Shown here: positions 1 through 17,868 of the stretch, piece after piece
Numbering within the stretch: the stretch's first letter is position 1
How the letters are laid out: each line of letters begins with the position of its first letter
Made by a program: the position numbers and the translations under genes
NCBI GenBank assembly: GCA_020137815.1
Contig: CM035351.1
Coordinates: forward strand, 6,345,397 to 6,409,396
Length of the DNA: 64,000 nucleotides
Source of the DNA: Hormiphora californensis
Taxonomy: Eukaryota; Ctenophora; Tentaculata; Cydippida; Pleurobrachiidae
Direction of reading: 5' to 3'
Notes under the pieces: generated by a model
The model's database searches: none
Told to the model about the DNA's origin: nothing
What the model saw: only the letters and a program-made list of their open reading frames with translations

Positions 1-902
1 CAATCTTTTTTGGGCACTGTAAGATTCTGAATTCCCTCAGAGTTGGGACGAGATCCTATTGGACCACAGGGTACCCAGCATAGCCAGCATTCCTTCCTAC
101 CACAAAAACATGTTGAACAAAGGAGGGTTCGACTGCTCCTGTGACGTGAATAGCTGCTACAACAGGTACACACTGTGAGAATAGGGTCAGGCCAATGCTC
201 TGACAGGCTAGGATATGCGTTACTGGGCGATAAAGCATGGTATAGATGATAAGTCTTGTCAAACAGGGCTGGTTCACTCCTGAGTGTCGCTAAAAGGGCA
301 TGAAAAGGAAGTATTGAGTCAATACTTCCCCGTCATCTACCCCCTTGTCAATACTATTGACCGTATTGGTACACTTTCCCTTCAGGGTAACGAAGAAGAA
401 AGAAGGAATTCCTAAGTGCATTATAGACGGAGAAGAAGAGGAATTGGTGTCGTGTGTTAGAGACTCCTTAACTAAAGGTAACCAAGTGTTACTAAAGCGG
501 CCAATATGGTAACCATGGTTATCATATCAATGGTAACCCATGTGTACTGTGTAACTAACAAAAGGCGTTTCAGAATGTACATGGAAAGGTGCCAAGAGAT
601 CATGTGTCAACGTTCCCGTCTACAGCAACAAGAAGAAGAGGTTGAGGAAATTCTGAACGGTTCTACATTACCATAGCAACCAGTGACTCTACCAGGACAA
701 CTTACTCTCTCTCTCTCTCTCTCTCACTCTCTCTCTCTCCCTCGCTCTCACTCTCTTAGCCTAGCCGAATTGCAGGTCTCAAATATATATTCACATCTTG
801 CATCTAACATAAACTGTAACAGGGGACTGAGTCTTCATTTTATGTACAAAGTATAAATTGTAATTTGACCTTCCCCTAATAATTATTCGTAAACAACAAA
901 AC
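1..902. other. Intergenic region with short repeats
   Basis: I could not place a gene here. Positions about 169-206 carry one half of the CTGTCAGAGCATTGG element also seen at 2514 and 44460. A CT-rich microsatellite lies at 705-756. On the minus strand, about 56-170 keeps an open frame that follows an acceptor-like TTCTCACAG. It could be an isolated exon of a gene lying further left, but I recognise no family in it. Confidence 0.4.
705..756. repeat. (CT)n microsatellite
   Basis: Near-perfect CT dinucleotide run with a few CA and CC interruptions. It lies downstream of the 3' end of the TCP11-like gene. Confidence 0.9.
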
Positions 903-3147
903 TCAGTCCATATTTGTGTCTCCTGATCCTTGGTGTGCTTGAGAAGAGCTAGGATTGCTTGGGGAGGAAGATGTCCCGATAATCTCACTGATTATATCTG
1001 CGTAGAACGGCCCGTACACACCCCTGTTGTAGCTCACTAGATGGGTGTATTTACTGGCCACACCCTGTAGGTCACTCCTGCATACCCCAAACCCGGAGGG
1101 AGCGTCACCCACTGCACCCGTACTGATCAGGGGAAATCATAAATTAGTTGTTGGGTACCTGGCTGACTTAAATTATAAATCATTGTCAGTAGTCAGTAAA
1201 CTACTAGTGTTTACAACTGATGGGCATCATTTAAAACTTGGTTCTGTATCGTCTTATAGAAGCACGATAACTTACCAGAGAGCGGCAAGGTACTGTTTAG
1301 CTCTCTCCCACAGCAAGCAGAAAACAGGATTATCACTGCTCCCCAGGGCAGCTAACATGCCCCTCACATTATCACACTCCTCAGGTCTTAGGTCACGTGA
1401 CTTGACCTCTTCCCTCACTAGATCCACACACTTCTCGGTGATGTGGGGTAGGAGCTCCCTGGGGTGGGAGATATACTCCTCCGAGCACAGCTGGTACACA
1501 ACCACCCGTACCTGTAGTAGAGATAATATTAGTAGAGAGATGGGGGATGGGTGAATTTAGACTAGTTATCACTCAAGAAGTGATTGTAATTGGTCAAAAT
1601 AGACGGAAATAAATGGGGATCTGATAGTTCATTCTGTACCTTATTGGCAAAAGAGTCATGCTGTACGACAGGTCCAATCCCCGTCTGTAGAACGATAACA
1701 GTAGCAGCACTGAACACCACAGCCTCCAATTCCTTGGCAACAGTACTAAACCGACTCTGGTCCATCGATATAGTCTCAGGGACAGGTTTCACCTAAACGG
1801 GTGGTGTTATTGTCTATTGAAATATAATGGTAAACGGACATAACGAATGATAGTCACGGCAAATGACTGTTTGAACCAGCTCTTCATCCAGTTTAGTACC
1901 TCCTCGTGTAGAAGTCGGAGGAAGGCTGTGTTGAGAACATTTGAGGGAGATACAGATTGACCTCCCTCTCTCATGAGCCGTGCTGTCTCACTGATCCAGT
2001 TCTTTGTCTTGTCCAGGGCTGAAGGGTTGTTCTCCAGGAGACTCCTAAACTTGCTCTGCTCGTACTGGACACTGTTTGCTAGGAGAGTAGGTCGGAGAGC
2101 TTTCAGTTGGTAGTTGACAAAATCCAACCGGATCAAATCAAGAGCACCGAACACCTGGTTAAAACCATTGGTTAATCAATGGTAACTCGTCTTAATTTCT
2201 CGTGTAACTCTGAGTAACTCCAAACTTGTGTAACTAGGATTTAGGAATACTCGACTCACCTCTTTGAGGACGTCAACAGGATGTGTTTTAGTGAGGATAG
2301 CGTTCACAGTGGCGTCCCTGGCAGGTGCACAGAGACCCAACATAGTCTGAACCACAAACTTTGCTACCAGGTGGAGATCAAAACTCCCCTGTTCTATCTG
2401 CTGTTTATACAGCTCGATATCCATAACCTGGAGGAAATGGGGAGTGGGTTAAAAAGTGAACAAGAAAATTGTGTAATGTGGTCAGTAAAAAGATGGCCTA
2501 TACCTAATGTGTACTGTCAGAGCATTGGCCTGACCCTATTCTCATTTCTCTCAAGAGCGAGAACTGTGGTAATAACATTGGCCTGACAGAATGTGTATCC
2601 AAACCTTTTTTCAATTCTGAGAGAATTGAAGTAGAGGTGAAACAAAAGTTTCGAGTGGTAAAGTAAATTGTCGTACCTCATTTATTTGTGCCCTAACTCG
2701 TTCTGCTTTAGCTGGCACCAGTTCCAGAAGAATCTCCTTGATCTCTGCTATTAGACGGAGACTGTGTTCAAATTCGGGCGGTGTCTTGTCAAGTGCCTCT
2801 CGTACTGAGTCCCAGAACGCTCTGTGGAAAGGGTGTTAGAAGACTTCTGACAGAAATAATTGTTCATACACATGAGACAGTCTGAAAATGTCAAAGATAG
2901 GGGTCTAGTGAATTATAACACATCATGTACAATAATTCAGGATTTGCAATTACCTATGTACTATTTCCTTGACCTGCCCATAAATCGAACTGGGTGCCGG
3001 CATTGACATCTGCATGTTTTCGTTCATGTATAACTCATGTGCCAGCTCAAGACGAGACTTCTCATCAAGATTGCTGGACGCCTCGGACATCCTTCTTGAA
3101 CTGTATGGGCTCTTGGGAGGCTCCTGGTCCCTGTCTTCTGATGGCAT
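903..3147 (-). CDS. TCP11L1: TCP11-like protein (T-complex protein 11 family)
   Basis: Seven exons join in frame: 2954-3147, 2677-2821, 2260-2427, 1900-2154, 1640-1792, 1276-1511 and 903-1122. They give about 456 residues; vertebrate TCP11 and TCP11L1 are about 500. ATG is at 3147 and TGA at 903-905. The family signature is clear: a motif like AFWDSVREALDKTPPEFEHS opens exon 2, GLCAPARD lies in exon 3, and NNPSALDKTKNWISETA lies in exon 4. The first 40 residues are charged and probably disordered. TCP11 proteins are helical. The mammalian sperm member is tied to flagellar cAMP signalling, while the broader TCP11L members are poorly characterised, so the cellular role here is inferred. The symbol could equally be TCP11 or TCP11L2. 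Exon 4 might extend past 1900, but the donor used here gives the best family fit. It is co-oriented with INTS2, 485 bases downstream of that gene's stop. Confidence 0.88.
2514..2589. mobile_element. Short inverted-repeat element, CTGTCAG family
   Basis: A 76-bp unit in a TCP11-like intron opens with CTGTCAGAGCATTGGCCTGA and closes with ATTGGCCTGACAG, an inverted match at the outer ends. A similar unit lies at 44460-44534, and half copies lie at about 169-206 and 31233-31252. This is the pattern of a very short non-autonomous element. The superfamily is unknown. Confidence 0.55.
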
Positions 3148-3632
3148 ACTGATAGCTAGATAGGGTAGAGACTAGAGTTGGGTTATATATTGTGTGAACG
3201 TTGGGCTGTGCTTCATTTCGAAGCCAAGATATGAATACTCTTTAGTTGCAGTGTGTCAAGAAGAGATAAACCTCAAATAAATTCAGTACAATTAGTAAAA
3301 ACTGCTCAGAAAGAATATCTTAAAGAGATGCAAAATGTTCACAAAACATATGTGCTCTGCAAGTCTCTCAACAGATTGGTTACGAAGTCACCCCTATTAT
3401 TGCATATTGCTAGCGCAGAGGGGGAATTTCATTACCAACTCAACAGATCAGTGACGACACGGAGTCCAATCCACAGATTTGAACAGTTCCAGATCCCTCT
3501 CTCGGTGAGAATGCGCGCTGTCTGTATCGCGCGCACTGTCCAGGTGTCATGTCCTCGCCCCCTCCATCATTGGTCCCTTTGTTGTTAGCCACTAGCCAGA
3601 TTGAACAATTCAAGATTTCATATTTAGCGGCG
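3148..3632. other. Intergenic gap between INTS2 and TCP11-like
   Basis: This is 485 bases between the INTS2 stop and the TCP11-like ATG, both on the minus strand. It must hold the INTS2 3' end and the TCP11-like promoter. I see no clear AATAAA, TATA box or repeat that decides either. Confidence 0.4.
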
Positions 3633-6600
3633 TTAAGATCCCTTCATTCGAACCAGAATACCAGATACCAGCTGCTCGAAGGCATGGGTTAGAATCTCTC
3701 CAGGGTTCCTTAACATTGCTTCAGGTAAATCTCCGTGTGCCTGGTGTGTGAGAGAGAAGCATGTTAGTGGCGTTAGTCGAAACTGAAATCACTTTCGTTT
3801 TTGAATATTCAGCTACCTTGAGTTGTCGTTTAACTGAATCTATACCAGTCTGTTCTAGAGCCTTTCTTTGAGTGACGAATATCCTTGTTATGGGGTCAAC
3901 TGAAACAATGTATGTGTAAACTACAACTGATATCAGTACACTCAATTCATGCTCTAAACTGAAGCCCCTAGATGTATCTGTTATATGTGAAGCCCCCACT
4001 GTTACAACATGTTTCACACCCCCCCCTACAACATGTTTCTTACTGACCTAGTGGAGGGAACATGTTTCTTACTGACCTAGTGGAGGGAACATGTTTCTTA
4101 CTGACCTAGTGGAAGGAACATGTTTCTACTGACTAGGAGGACATGTTCTACGACCTAGTGGAGGAATCTGTTCTTACTGACCTAGTGGAGGGAACATGTT
4201 TCTCACTAACCTAGTGGAGGAACATGTTTCTATGACCTATGGAGGAACATGTTCTACTGACCTGGGAGGGAACATGTTCTATGACCTAGTGGAGGGAACA
4301 TGTTTCTACTGACCTAGTGGAGGGAATGCAGTGGATATCCGCAGCAAAGACTCAGCGCTGAGGAGAGTCCACACAACACCCGACACTCCACACTGTACCT
4401 GGGCCCACGCTAACAACTTATTACACGCCCCTAGGGTCTGCTGTATGGGGTACTGCACCGCCAGGTATGACAGGAGACACACCGCAAACAACTGTTTAGT
4501 TAGAGAGGGTTGTTGGAGCATAGTGGTACAGAACTTTGTTGCTATGTGGAGGGAGGGGACACCATTAACTAGTCCCTCCAACGAGGACAACTTGAACGTT
4601 TGCCAGCACACCAGCTTACTGAGTCCATCGTTCTTGATAAAGAAGTCATGGAGGAAGGAGTAGATGAGAGCACTTCTCTCGTGGCCCTGTCCAGCTTGTA
4701 TGGGTCCCTCACTCTCCACCTCTGTGAGGTCCAGTAACATCTGAACAATAGCACTGTTCTGGATAGTCAGTACAGGGTTCTATTCTCATCAGCTGTGGCT
4801 CCAGTTGGTAACCTCGCCTCACACAGCGACACATACCCCTTGCCATGGAGAGAAGGATCCTAATACCAACTGGGGTCCGTGATACATCCTCTGACATACC
4901 AAACAGGGTGATGGGGTCCTGCCAGAGAGTCTCCTCTGTTAGGGAGGGGTCAATGAGCACTCTGGCGGTTTGAAGCCATGTTTGTTGGGGGTTCAGAGCA
5001 GCACATCTATCCCACAGATCCCCAAAACACCTCTGTACCCGGGGTCCACACCTCACCACGTGGGGAACACACTCCGCCACAGCAGGGGGTGGGATGGTGG
5101 TGTGGTGCCTCCTTAACATCTTGTTAATCAGATAAAAACTCTTGTCACACTGACTCTTCAGTGAGTCCCTGATCTGCTGGAGGTAGGTCTGTACATTGAA
5201 GGTATCTGTGTTGGTGTACAACTTGGCAAGATGATCCCGTGCCTCGTCCTCGGCAGGAGCTGCTGTGGGTCACACAGGAAGGGGAACTGGGTCACTAGCA
5301 GCTTCAGGAAGGTGGGTAGATCGAGAGATAGGAGGATCGGTTAGCACGGGTGTGAAGCAGGAGGGTCTTGGCGCTGTCGTCCCCCACAATAGCTGTAGTG
5401 TAGTCTGGGGAGGGGGTGTGGACTTGGCTGAGAGGAGGGCTCTACGGTATAGGAGGAGGTAGTAGAAGGAGAGGACCCGCATGTGATGGGTTTGGAGGGG
5501 GAGAGGAGGGAGGCTAGGGTCTCCTCGGGCATCCCATCCATCTTGGTCTGTCGTCCTGAACGGGATGAGGGTGTGTTAGAGACCTGAAGGGGATGGGGCG
5601 TTAGAGACCTGTACGGGATGAGGGTGTGTTAGAGACCTGAAGGGGATGGGGCGTTAGAGACCTGTACGGGATGGGGCGTTAGAGACCTGAACGGGATGGG
5701 GGTGTGTTAGAGACCTGTACGGGATGGGGGTGTGTTAGAGACCTGAAGGGGATGGGGGTGTGTTAGAGACCTGAGATGGTGTAGAACGAGGGTATGGGGT
5801 GTTGAGCCTCAGGTGGGTGTTAGCAGACCTTACGGATGGGTGTTTGAGCCCTAACGTGGGGGTGTGTAAGACCTGAACGGGATGGGGGTGTGTTAGAGAC
5901 CTGAACGGGATGGGGGTGTGTTAGAGAAAATTACCTAGGGTAGTAAAACAAGTAGATTCAACCATCTCACCGGGTATCAGTACCTATACTACTACTTATT
6001 ATTAAATTGGTAGTTCAACTAAACCATATTATATAATATTACCTTTAGCGGACATAATGAATGTAACAGAGGCAGCGATGACGTCACACAGGACTGGGTG
6101 CACTGGCTCCTCACTAGCCTCTATCTGCTTAGACAACCTGATGGGTAGACGTAATCACTGACTACTGTTATAGCAAGAAACTGATCCTAGACTGCCATCT
6201 CGCCCTACAAACCACCTTTATCTCAATCCTTTTCATACCATGCCGAACCTCAATACAATTACCAGTCAAACAGACGGGGAGGGCAGGAAGGGTTTCTGGA
6301 GGTGATCAGTTGAGAGAGACAGTGTATTGGCAGGTAGCCAGGAACAGAGGCGGATAAACCGGGGGTAACTGGTAGCTTGGCAATCTCCGCTACTATCTGG
6401 GCCTCACTCTGGAACTGGGACCACAACGTCTGCACTGTTGCCGCGTGACCTGGAGATAGACTGCGATTAGTAGTGTCCAGAAAACAAAATCTATCTAATA
6501 TTAACTTCTTGTATAGCTTCTGTTTGAACACGAATAGTATTTTCAGTAGGACGGAAGAGAAAAAACTGGAGTCCCCAGGACTACATTATTATTCTACTTG

Positions 6601-9600
6601 CCTTGCTCGACCCTGTTTCCCGCGTCCCGCTTCTCTTACAAATGTAAAAGGAAGGTTAGAACATTTAAACAAGAATTGCACTACTACTTACCTGCTGATA
6701 CGTTGACGGTGATACCGGTACATTGGGAGAGCATGGGTGATATCTGCTCGTAACTCCCACTATGAAGATGCATGCCCACAAGTAGCAATAGTTGGGCGGT
6801 ACCAGGGGAGGGGGCCCGCAGTAGGAGGGATAACCACGTTCTGAGGCAGCCATTTACCTGGCGGAGGGGTGTTGGAAACTGCAATATATGTTTAAAATCA
6901 TGTTCCGTAAAATACAGAACATTCAAAGAGAAATGCAACTGTGAAACTATTGATGATGAGATGAGAGAGTAGTAACTAAATACACGTAAAAGGTACAAAC
7001 TATAGGATCGTATCAGGGATTATAATTTCTAATAAACTAGTGAAATTTTGATTGTGATTATTTTTACCTCGGCGTTCTGGTTGAGTGAGTTACAGGATAG
7101 GTATAGAGATAAGGATAGTTTGGTAAAGAGGTCCCCCTCCTCTCCGGGGTACGGCTGAAGGGACATCAGCTCAGTCAGTGCCTTGCTCTCTCTCGCTTCT
7201 AGAGATATCCTGGAATGGGGTTAAACATGGGGTCATTCTCATGGTCCCCACTAACGAGTAACCAGTGGTAACCACCAACAAGTAACCACTATAACCACAT
7301 AATACTAGCAAGTAACCACTAACTATACCCATTGGCAACAAAGTTAACCCTCCCTTGCCGGCGCTAAGTGCGCTCTACGAAGGGGTTATTTCGTAACCAA
7401 TTATCACCCATACTTAGTTACGAAGTCACCCCTGTTATTATATTGCGTTGTGAGCTTCTGCAGTAATTTCATTTACCAACAATCCCCCATACCTGCACTG
7501 ATTGGTAATGTTGAGGTAGAGCACTAGGGCAGTGTTAGCTTTGTGTGTCAGTCCGGCTGTCATTTTGCCAACTGTCCGTGTAGCTTTACTCAAATCATTT
7601 CGTATGGACTCGTCGAGGAAGGAGCAGTAAAATCCTTCTGTCAAGGAAGGAAGGTGTTAGTTACTCATTGGAGAGACTGTATCAAGTATCAAAACACACA
7701 GTATAGCACCCTAATAAGGGGCTAATAAGTAGTATAATGATGCCCCCTCATCCTCATTTATGTTTCTTACCATCCTCTTTGGGTCCGTTCTGTCCCTCAC
7801 ACTCCTTCACAATAACAGTGACACTCTCTACCAACTGAGTCCTGATGTCCGAGAATCGCAGCAGGTTCTCAAACAACTTACTCTGGAAAAGAGGAAGTTA
7901 AAATAATATTTCAAAGAAAAAGTTAAAATAGATAGAAAACAATTTCTAAATTACCACAGATACAACTAAATATAATACCTCATTCTTTACAAACTCCACG
8001 AGTGATGTAGTGTTGCTCTCCGAGAAGAGAGAAGACAGTAGAGTAGACACGTCAAGGGTTGAAGGGTATAGGAGGGTGTATAAGAGTAGTCGCTTTCTGA
8101 TGTTGGTGATGTGATCCAGACTGACATAACTCGCAACATTACTTGCTAGCTGACCCATCTCTTTGATATGGCATTTGAGACGCTGAAAAACATAGTTTTA
8201 TAAGAACCTGTCTCAGAATACTGCAGGGGCCTGATTTAAGGCCCTTATAAGGCTAGGAATTGCCGATGTCCCTTGGTTGCCCCTGATACTAAAAAGACTT
8301 CTCTGTTTACCCCCTCAGAAATCAAAATGGCCCCTTTCAATAAACTACCGTTTCCACAGTTCCTCTTGACTCTAAAAAGAGCTGTACCAGACCATGTAGT
8401 ATTTCAGCGGCTCTATCCGGGTGGTTTAGAACCAGTCGCTCAATGAAGAACGCACTACCCTCCACCTTTACTAATCTACACACTATCTGACATGCATTGA
8501 ACAACTCCGGAACTCGGAAACACCTGAGTGGGAGAGAGGAAAGGAGGTTACAGTGTGGGAGCTAGGGACCAGGGGGTACAGAGGGGGTTACAGTTTGAGA
8601 GCTAGGGACCAGGGGAGTACAGATGGGATTACAGTGTGAGAGAGGGGAGTACAGATGGGAATGGGAACTACACTCCAATATGGGCCCTGGTTCAGACGCT
8701 GCAACGTTCGTCAGTTTTATAATAAAAGTGGTGACCTGCATATCAGATATCTCTACTGTATCACTCATTACTTACAGCACTACTTACTGTATCACTCATT
8801 ACTTACAGCACTACTTACAGCATACAGATGATGGCGGCAATGTGCTCCTTGTATCCAGTATACTGGAACAGCTCACAGGACGTGATGTTGAGATCCTCAG
8901 TGAGGTGAATTAACTGACTAGCCACCACACGTACCATACCCTTGATCTGGTGGAGATGGGGGATTTAGTTGTCTTGATCTGGTGGAGATGGGGATTTAGT
9001 TGTCTTGATCAGGGAGATGGGGCATTTAGTTGTCTTGATCAGGGAGATGGGGCATTTAGTTGTCTTGATCAGGGAGATGGGGCATTTAGTTGTCTTGATC
9101 AGGGAGATGGGGGATTTTAATTATTCAGACTCTCTCTCTCCCACACCGGTTAACAGTTCTACTAATAGCTGGTTATAATGTTCCCCACTCACCTGCCCCT
9201 TTGCGAATGTATCATCAAGTCTGGTGAGATCAAACAGAACTGAGTCCTGGGGTCTGGAATCAGGTTTTCTTCTAAGATGCTGTTCCCTCCTTGCATCCAA
9301 TATCAGTTCAGTCAAGTCCAGTGTAGGTAGGGATGATAGTTGGGAGAATACACTGTAGAATCTTATAACCTGGGGAGTTGGGAGGTTAATAATAACCGGG
9401 CAATAGGGCACAATCTATGAATCACATGGTGCTGGAAAGCGCACAACCTCATCTCACCTTTATAATGTTAACTTTACGTGCCCCACTAACAGATGCTAGA
9501 AGATCAGATAGGATGGGAAGGAAGGGAAGGAGAGAATCTGGGTTTTCTGTACCTAAAACGCTGTCTAGGTCTCCCTGAGCTAAAGCCCGGTATATGGACC

Positions 9601-9625
9601 TGACCTCGTCCTCATGTTCAGCCAT
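3633..9625 (-). CDS. INTS2: Integrator complex subunit 2
   Basis: Fourteen exons: 9458-9625, 9193-9369, 8819-8940, 8349-8523, 7979-8182, 7771-7882, 7493-7637, 7068-7209, 6692-6857, 6263-6449, 6043-6137, 4314-5555, 3817-3899 and 3633-3740. The summed length is 3126, about 1041 codons; human INTS2 is about 1200 residues. INTS2 is a scaffold subunit of nuclear Integrator, which cleaves snRNA and other nascent RNAs and attenuates transcription. Diagnostic stretches are LLLVGMHLHS (exon 9), GYLPIHCLSQL (exon 10), QNSAIVQMLLDL and NGVPSLHIATKF (exon 12), and VDPITRIFVTQRK (exon 13). All splice phases agree. Exon 12 matches the family in several different frames, with shifts near 4765, 5240, 5340 and 5490 that cancel overall, so either consensus errors or decay are present. 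Arrays abut the junctions at 4314, 5555, 8818 and 8940. Confidence 0.92.
4023..4330. repeat. 29-bp minisatellite spanning the INTS2 exon 12 donor
   Basis: About eleven imperfect copies of a unit of about 29 bp. In gene sense each copy reads TTCCCTCCACTAG, the last 13 bases of exon 12, then GTCAGTAAGAAACATG, the start of the intron. The real exon uses the outermost copy at 4314. Reading on would meet a TAG within two codons, so the inner copies are decoy donors. Confidence 0.85.
5556..5935. repeat. 25/28-bp minisatellite ending at the INTS2 exon 12 acceptor
   Basis: About a dozen copies of 25- and 28-bp units, degenerate near 5770-5870. In gene sense each begins GTCTCTAACA and ends CCCGTTCAG or a close variant. 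The array starts at the first intronic base next to exon 12 (5555/5556). The last CAG is the acceptor, and many upstream copies carry the same CAG. Confidence 0.85.
8754..8818. repeat. 31-bp tandem repeat starting at the INTS2 exon 3 donor
   Basis: Two full copies plus a partial third of a 31-bp unit that begins exactly at the intron's first base. In gene sense each unit carries two GTAAGT hexamers separated by AGTGCT, so the donor consensus is present at least four times. Confidence 0.82.
8941..9118. repeat. 30-bp minisatellite ending at the INTS2 exon 3 acceptor
   Basis: Six copies, two of 31-32 bp and then 30 bp, each ending GATCAAG in gene sense. The array starts at the first intronic base beside exon 3 (8940/8941). 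The 30-bp copies keep an open frame, so use of an inner acceptor could add in-frame residues to some degree. Confidence 0.82.
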
Positions 9626-9894
9626 TGCTACAATGTTGTAATGTTGGTAATTGGAAGGGTTAGAGACATTGTATGAATCATGGGTATTTGTGTAAAAGTT
9701 ATAGGAATCAAAAAGAGTTAAAGTTACATTTTAACAAGTCAAAATTGTGAAAAAACTAAAAATTAATCATGTTTAATAATGCTAAGATCCTTCAAAAAAA
9801 GGAAATAGGAGTTATTTTTTAAACAAAAAACTGTTTGTGATCAAAGATCATTCTAAAATGAATGAAGACAGTAGAAAACTCCGGGTCGATAGAT

Positions 9895-16250
<6,356 letters not shown>

Positions 16251-16543
16251 TACCTTGTCAAGAGAGGGGGAGTTGGTTGGTTGGTTGTGAACTAAATTAA
16301 TACATTTTTGAAATTAAAAGTTTGAAGAAATCAAAAAACAACTGAAGAATACTTTTTAATAAGATACGATTTGATCACCAGACATATAATAAGTTAAAAA
16401 CCAAGTCAATTTAGAAGACACCATACACAAGTCACAAAGTAATATTATGTTTCAATTTGGTGATAGCCATCCCTTTTCGTGGGCTCGTTTCGACGGTCAT
16501 TCGAGCGAGCTGTTTCGTCCAATGGTTCGAATCTCTCGCCTCT
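16251..16543. other. Intergenic gap, SLX1 to SQOR
   Basis: About 290 bases between two minus-strand genes. It should contain the SQOR promoter. AT-rich, no repeat or motif I can support. Confidence 0.4.
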
Positions 16544-17247
16544 TTATTCCCTTTTCGTTTTCCCTATACTTCTAGCTTTAAGTTTCACCATTTCTCCCCA
16601 CAATTGCTCAGTGGAGCATCTGGCGCACTGGCCCGATATTGGCAGGAGCTCCCCCTTTGAGCACCATTTCCCAGCGAGACAAACAGAGTGGAAGACACAG
16701 TGCCTCTTGATGCAATATATCCCGTCCTCTACAGCCACATCCTGCCCACATAAACAACAGTCCCCAGTTAGAGTTGCAATGGGTGTCACACACTCCTGAT
16801 CAGTGTCTTCAATCGGTCCATACGCTATCGGCATGTGTATGGGAGGATTGAGGGGTTCCTTGTACTCACTTTTCATCCACTGCACCACCAGAGGCAGGCG
16901 TTTCCAGGTATTTGACTGCAACATTATGTCTAAGATTCTGATCTGGTATTGAACCCCCGTCTCACTGTGTTTCTTCTTCCAAGTGTGCTGTTTTAACCGT
17001 TTTGACACCTTAGGATTCTGCCAGGCCCACTCGAAAAACCAACCCTGCCGTGCGTGTTGGAAAGTTATGTATACACATTACCATATCCCAATGGTGCAAG
17101 TTTGGCGGTTTTGTGAGCGCCTCCCGCCTGAAAGCGGTTGTGCTGGAGAATGCGGCGTCCAGGATACACAGTGTACCCAATGTAAGTGCCGGTAACGGAT
17201 TTGTTGCATTGGCTGCTGAGTAAATACACTGCATGGAAGCCGTCCAT
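16544..17247 (-). CDS. SLX1: SLX1-like structure-specific endonuclease, two frame breaks
   Basis: SLX1 is the GIY-YIG catalytic subunit that, with SLX4, cuts branched DNA such as Holliday junctions. The first segment from ATG at 17247 holds VYLL, TYIGYTV and GRRILQHN, the GIY-YIG core with its catalytic tyrosines and arginine. The middle holds WDMVMCIHNFP and then FEWAWQNP, which supplies the catalytic glutamate. The last 155 codons hold YGPIEDTDQE, a C-terminal zinc finger beginning CCLCGQD and ending GQCARC, and a stop at 16544. The segments lie in three frames: one extra base near 17090 and one in an A5 run near 17035. No introns are needed, so this could be a retrocopy, a pseudogene, or a good gene with two consensus errors. 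The close fit of all segments favours recent or artificial breaks. Confidence 0.85.
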
Positions 17248-17306
17248 CTGTTAACTGTAAAGAGAGATTTGAGCGTTTGTTGCGAATCTATTGAGTCGCC
17301 TGACAC

Positions 17307-17619
17307 CAGGGGCGGTGCGCAGCTTTCAGCCGCTCTGGTCAAAATGCGGCCGAAACATTTTTAACTTGCACGTTCCGTCGAAATACGCAATGCGGATGGT
17401 CCGCATTGGCTATTTTGACGTAGCGCGCCGATCAAAAAATACTGCGACGGCAAAAAACCTGTGTGGCGCACGGATTTCACTAAAAATCTCATTTGAAACA
17501 TCAAATTTTGAGAAAAATTGACCTTTTGGCTTTTTCCTTGAATTTTTTCTTCTTCTCTCCGTGATCCAAAGTAAAAATGCGGACGCGTCCGCATCGTCCG
17601 CATGGCAGAGCCGCCCCTG
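17307..17619. mobile_element. hAT-type MITE with 8-bp target duplication
   Basis: The ends are inverted: CAGGGGCGG at 17307 and CCGCCCCTG ending 17619. They are flanked on both sides by the same 8 bases, CCTGACAC (17299-17306 and 17620-17627). An 8-bp duplication and CAGGGG-type ends are the hallmark of hAT elements. At 313 bp with no transposase it is non-autonomous. It lies just upstream of the SLX1-like gene. Confidence 0.92.
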
Positions 17620-17868
17620 CCTGACACTGTGTCGCGAATCTAGACCAACTGACAACTAAAACCTCTCGAACCTCGATGCGAAATTACAAGCTGCATAATC
17701 CAATAGGGAAAACTGGTGCAGAGTAGCCCATACAATGAAACATGACCCATGCACTTTGGAAAATCTAAAAAGGATAAGGCAGTGCTTTTCAACACTACTT
17801 TAAACAAATTAATTTGAGCAGGAAGATGAATCCGATGTAACAGCCCCAAAGGGCAGAAAAACGAAACG

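Noticed and set aside
8941-9118. Regular repeats that could be taken for a CRISPR array
   Set aside because: There are no unique spacers; it is a direct minisatellite in a eukaryotic intron.
16515-16540. A GGTTCGAATC motif like a tRNA T-loop
   Set aside because: No acceptor, D or anticodon stem can be built around it. It lies in the 3' flank of the SLX1-like gene.
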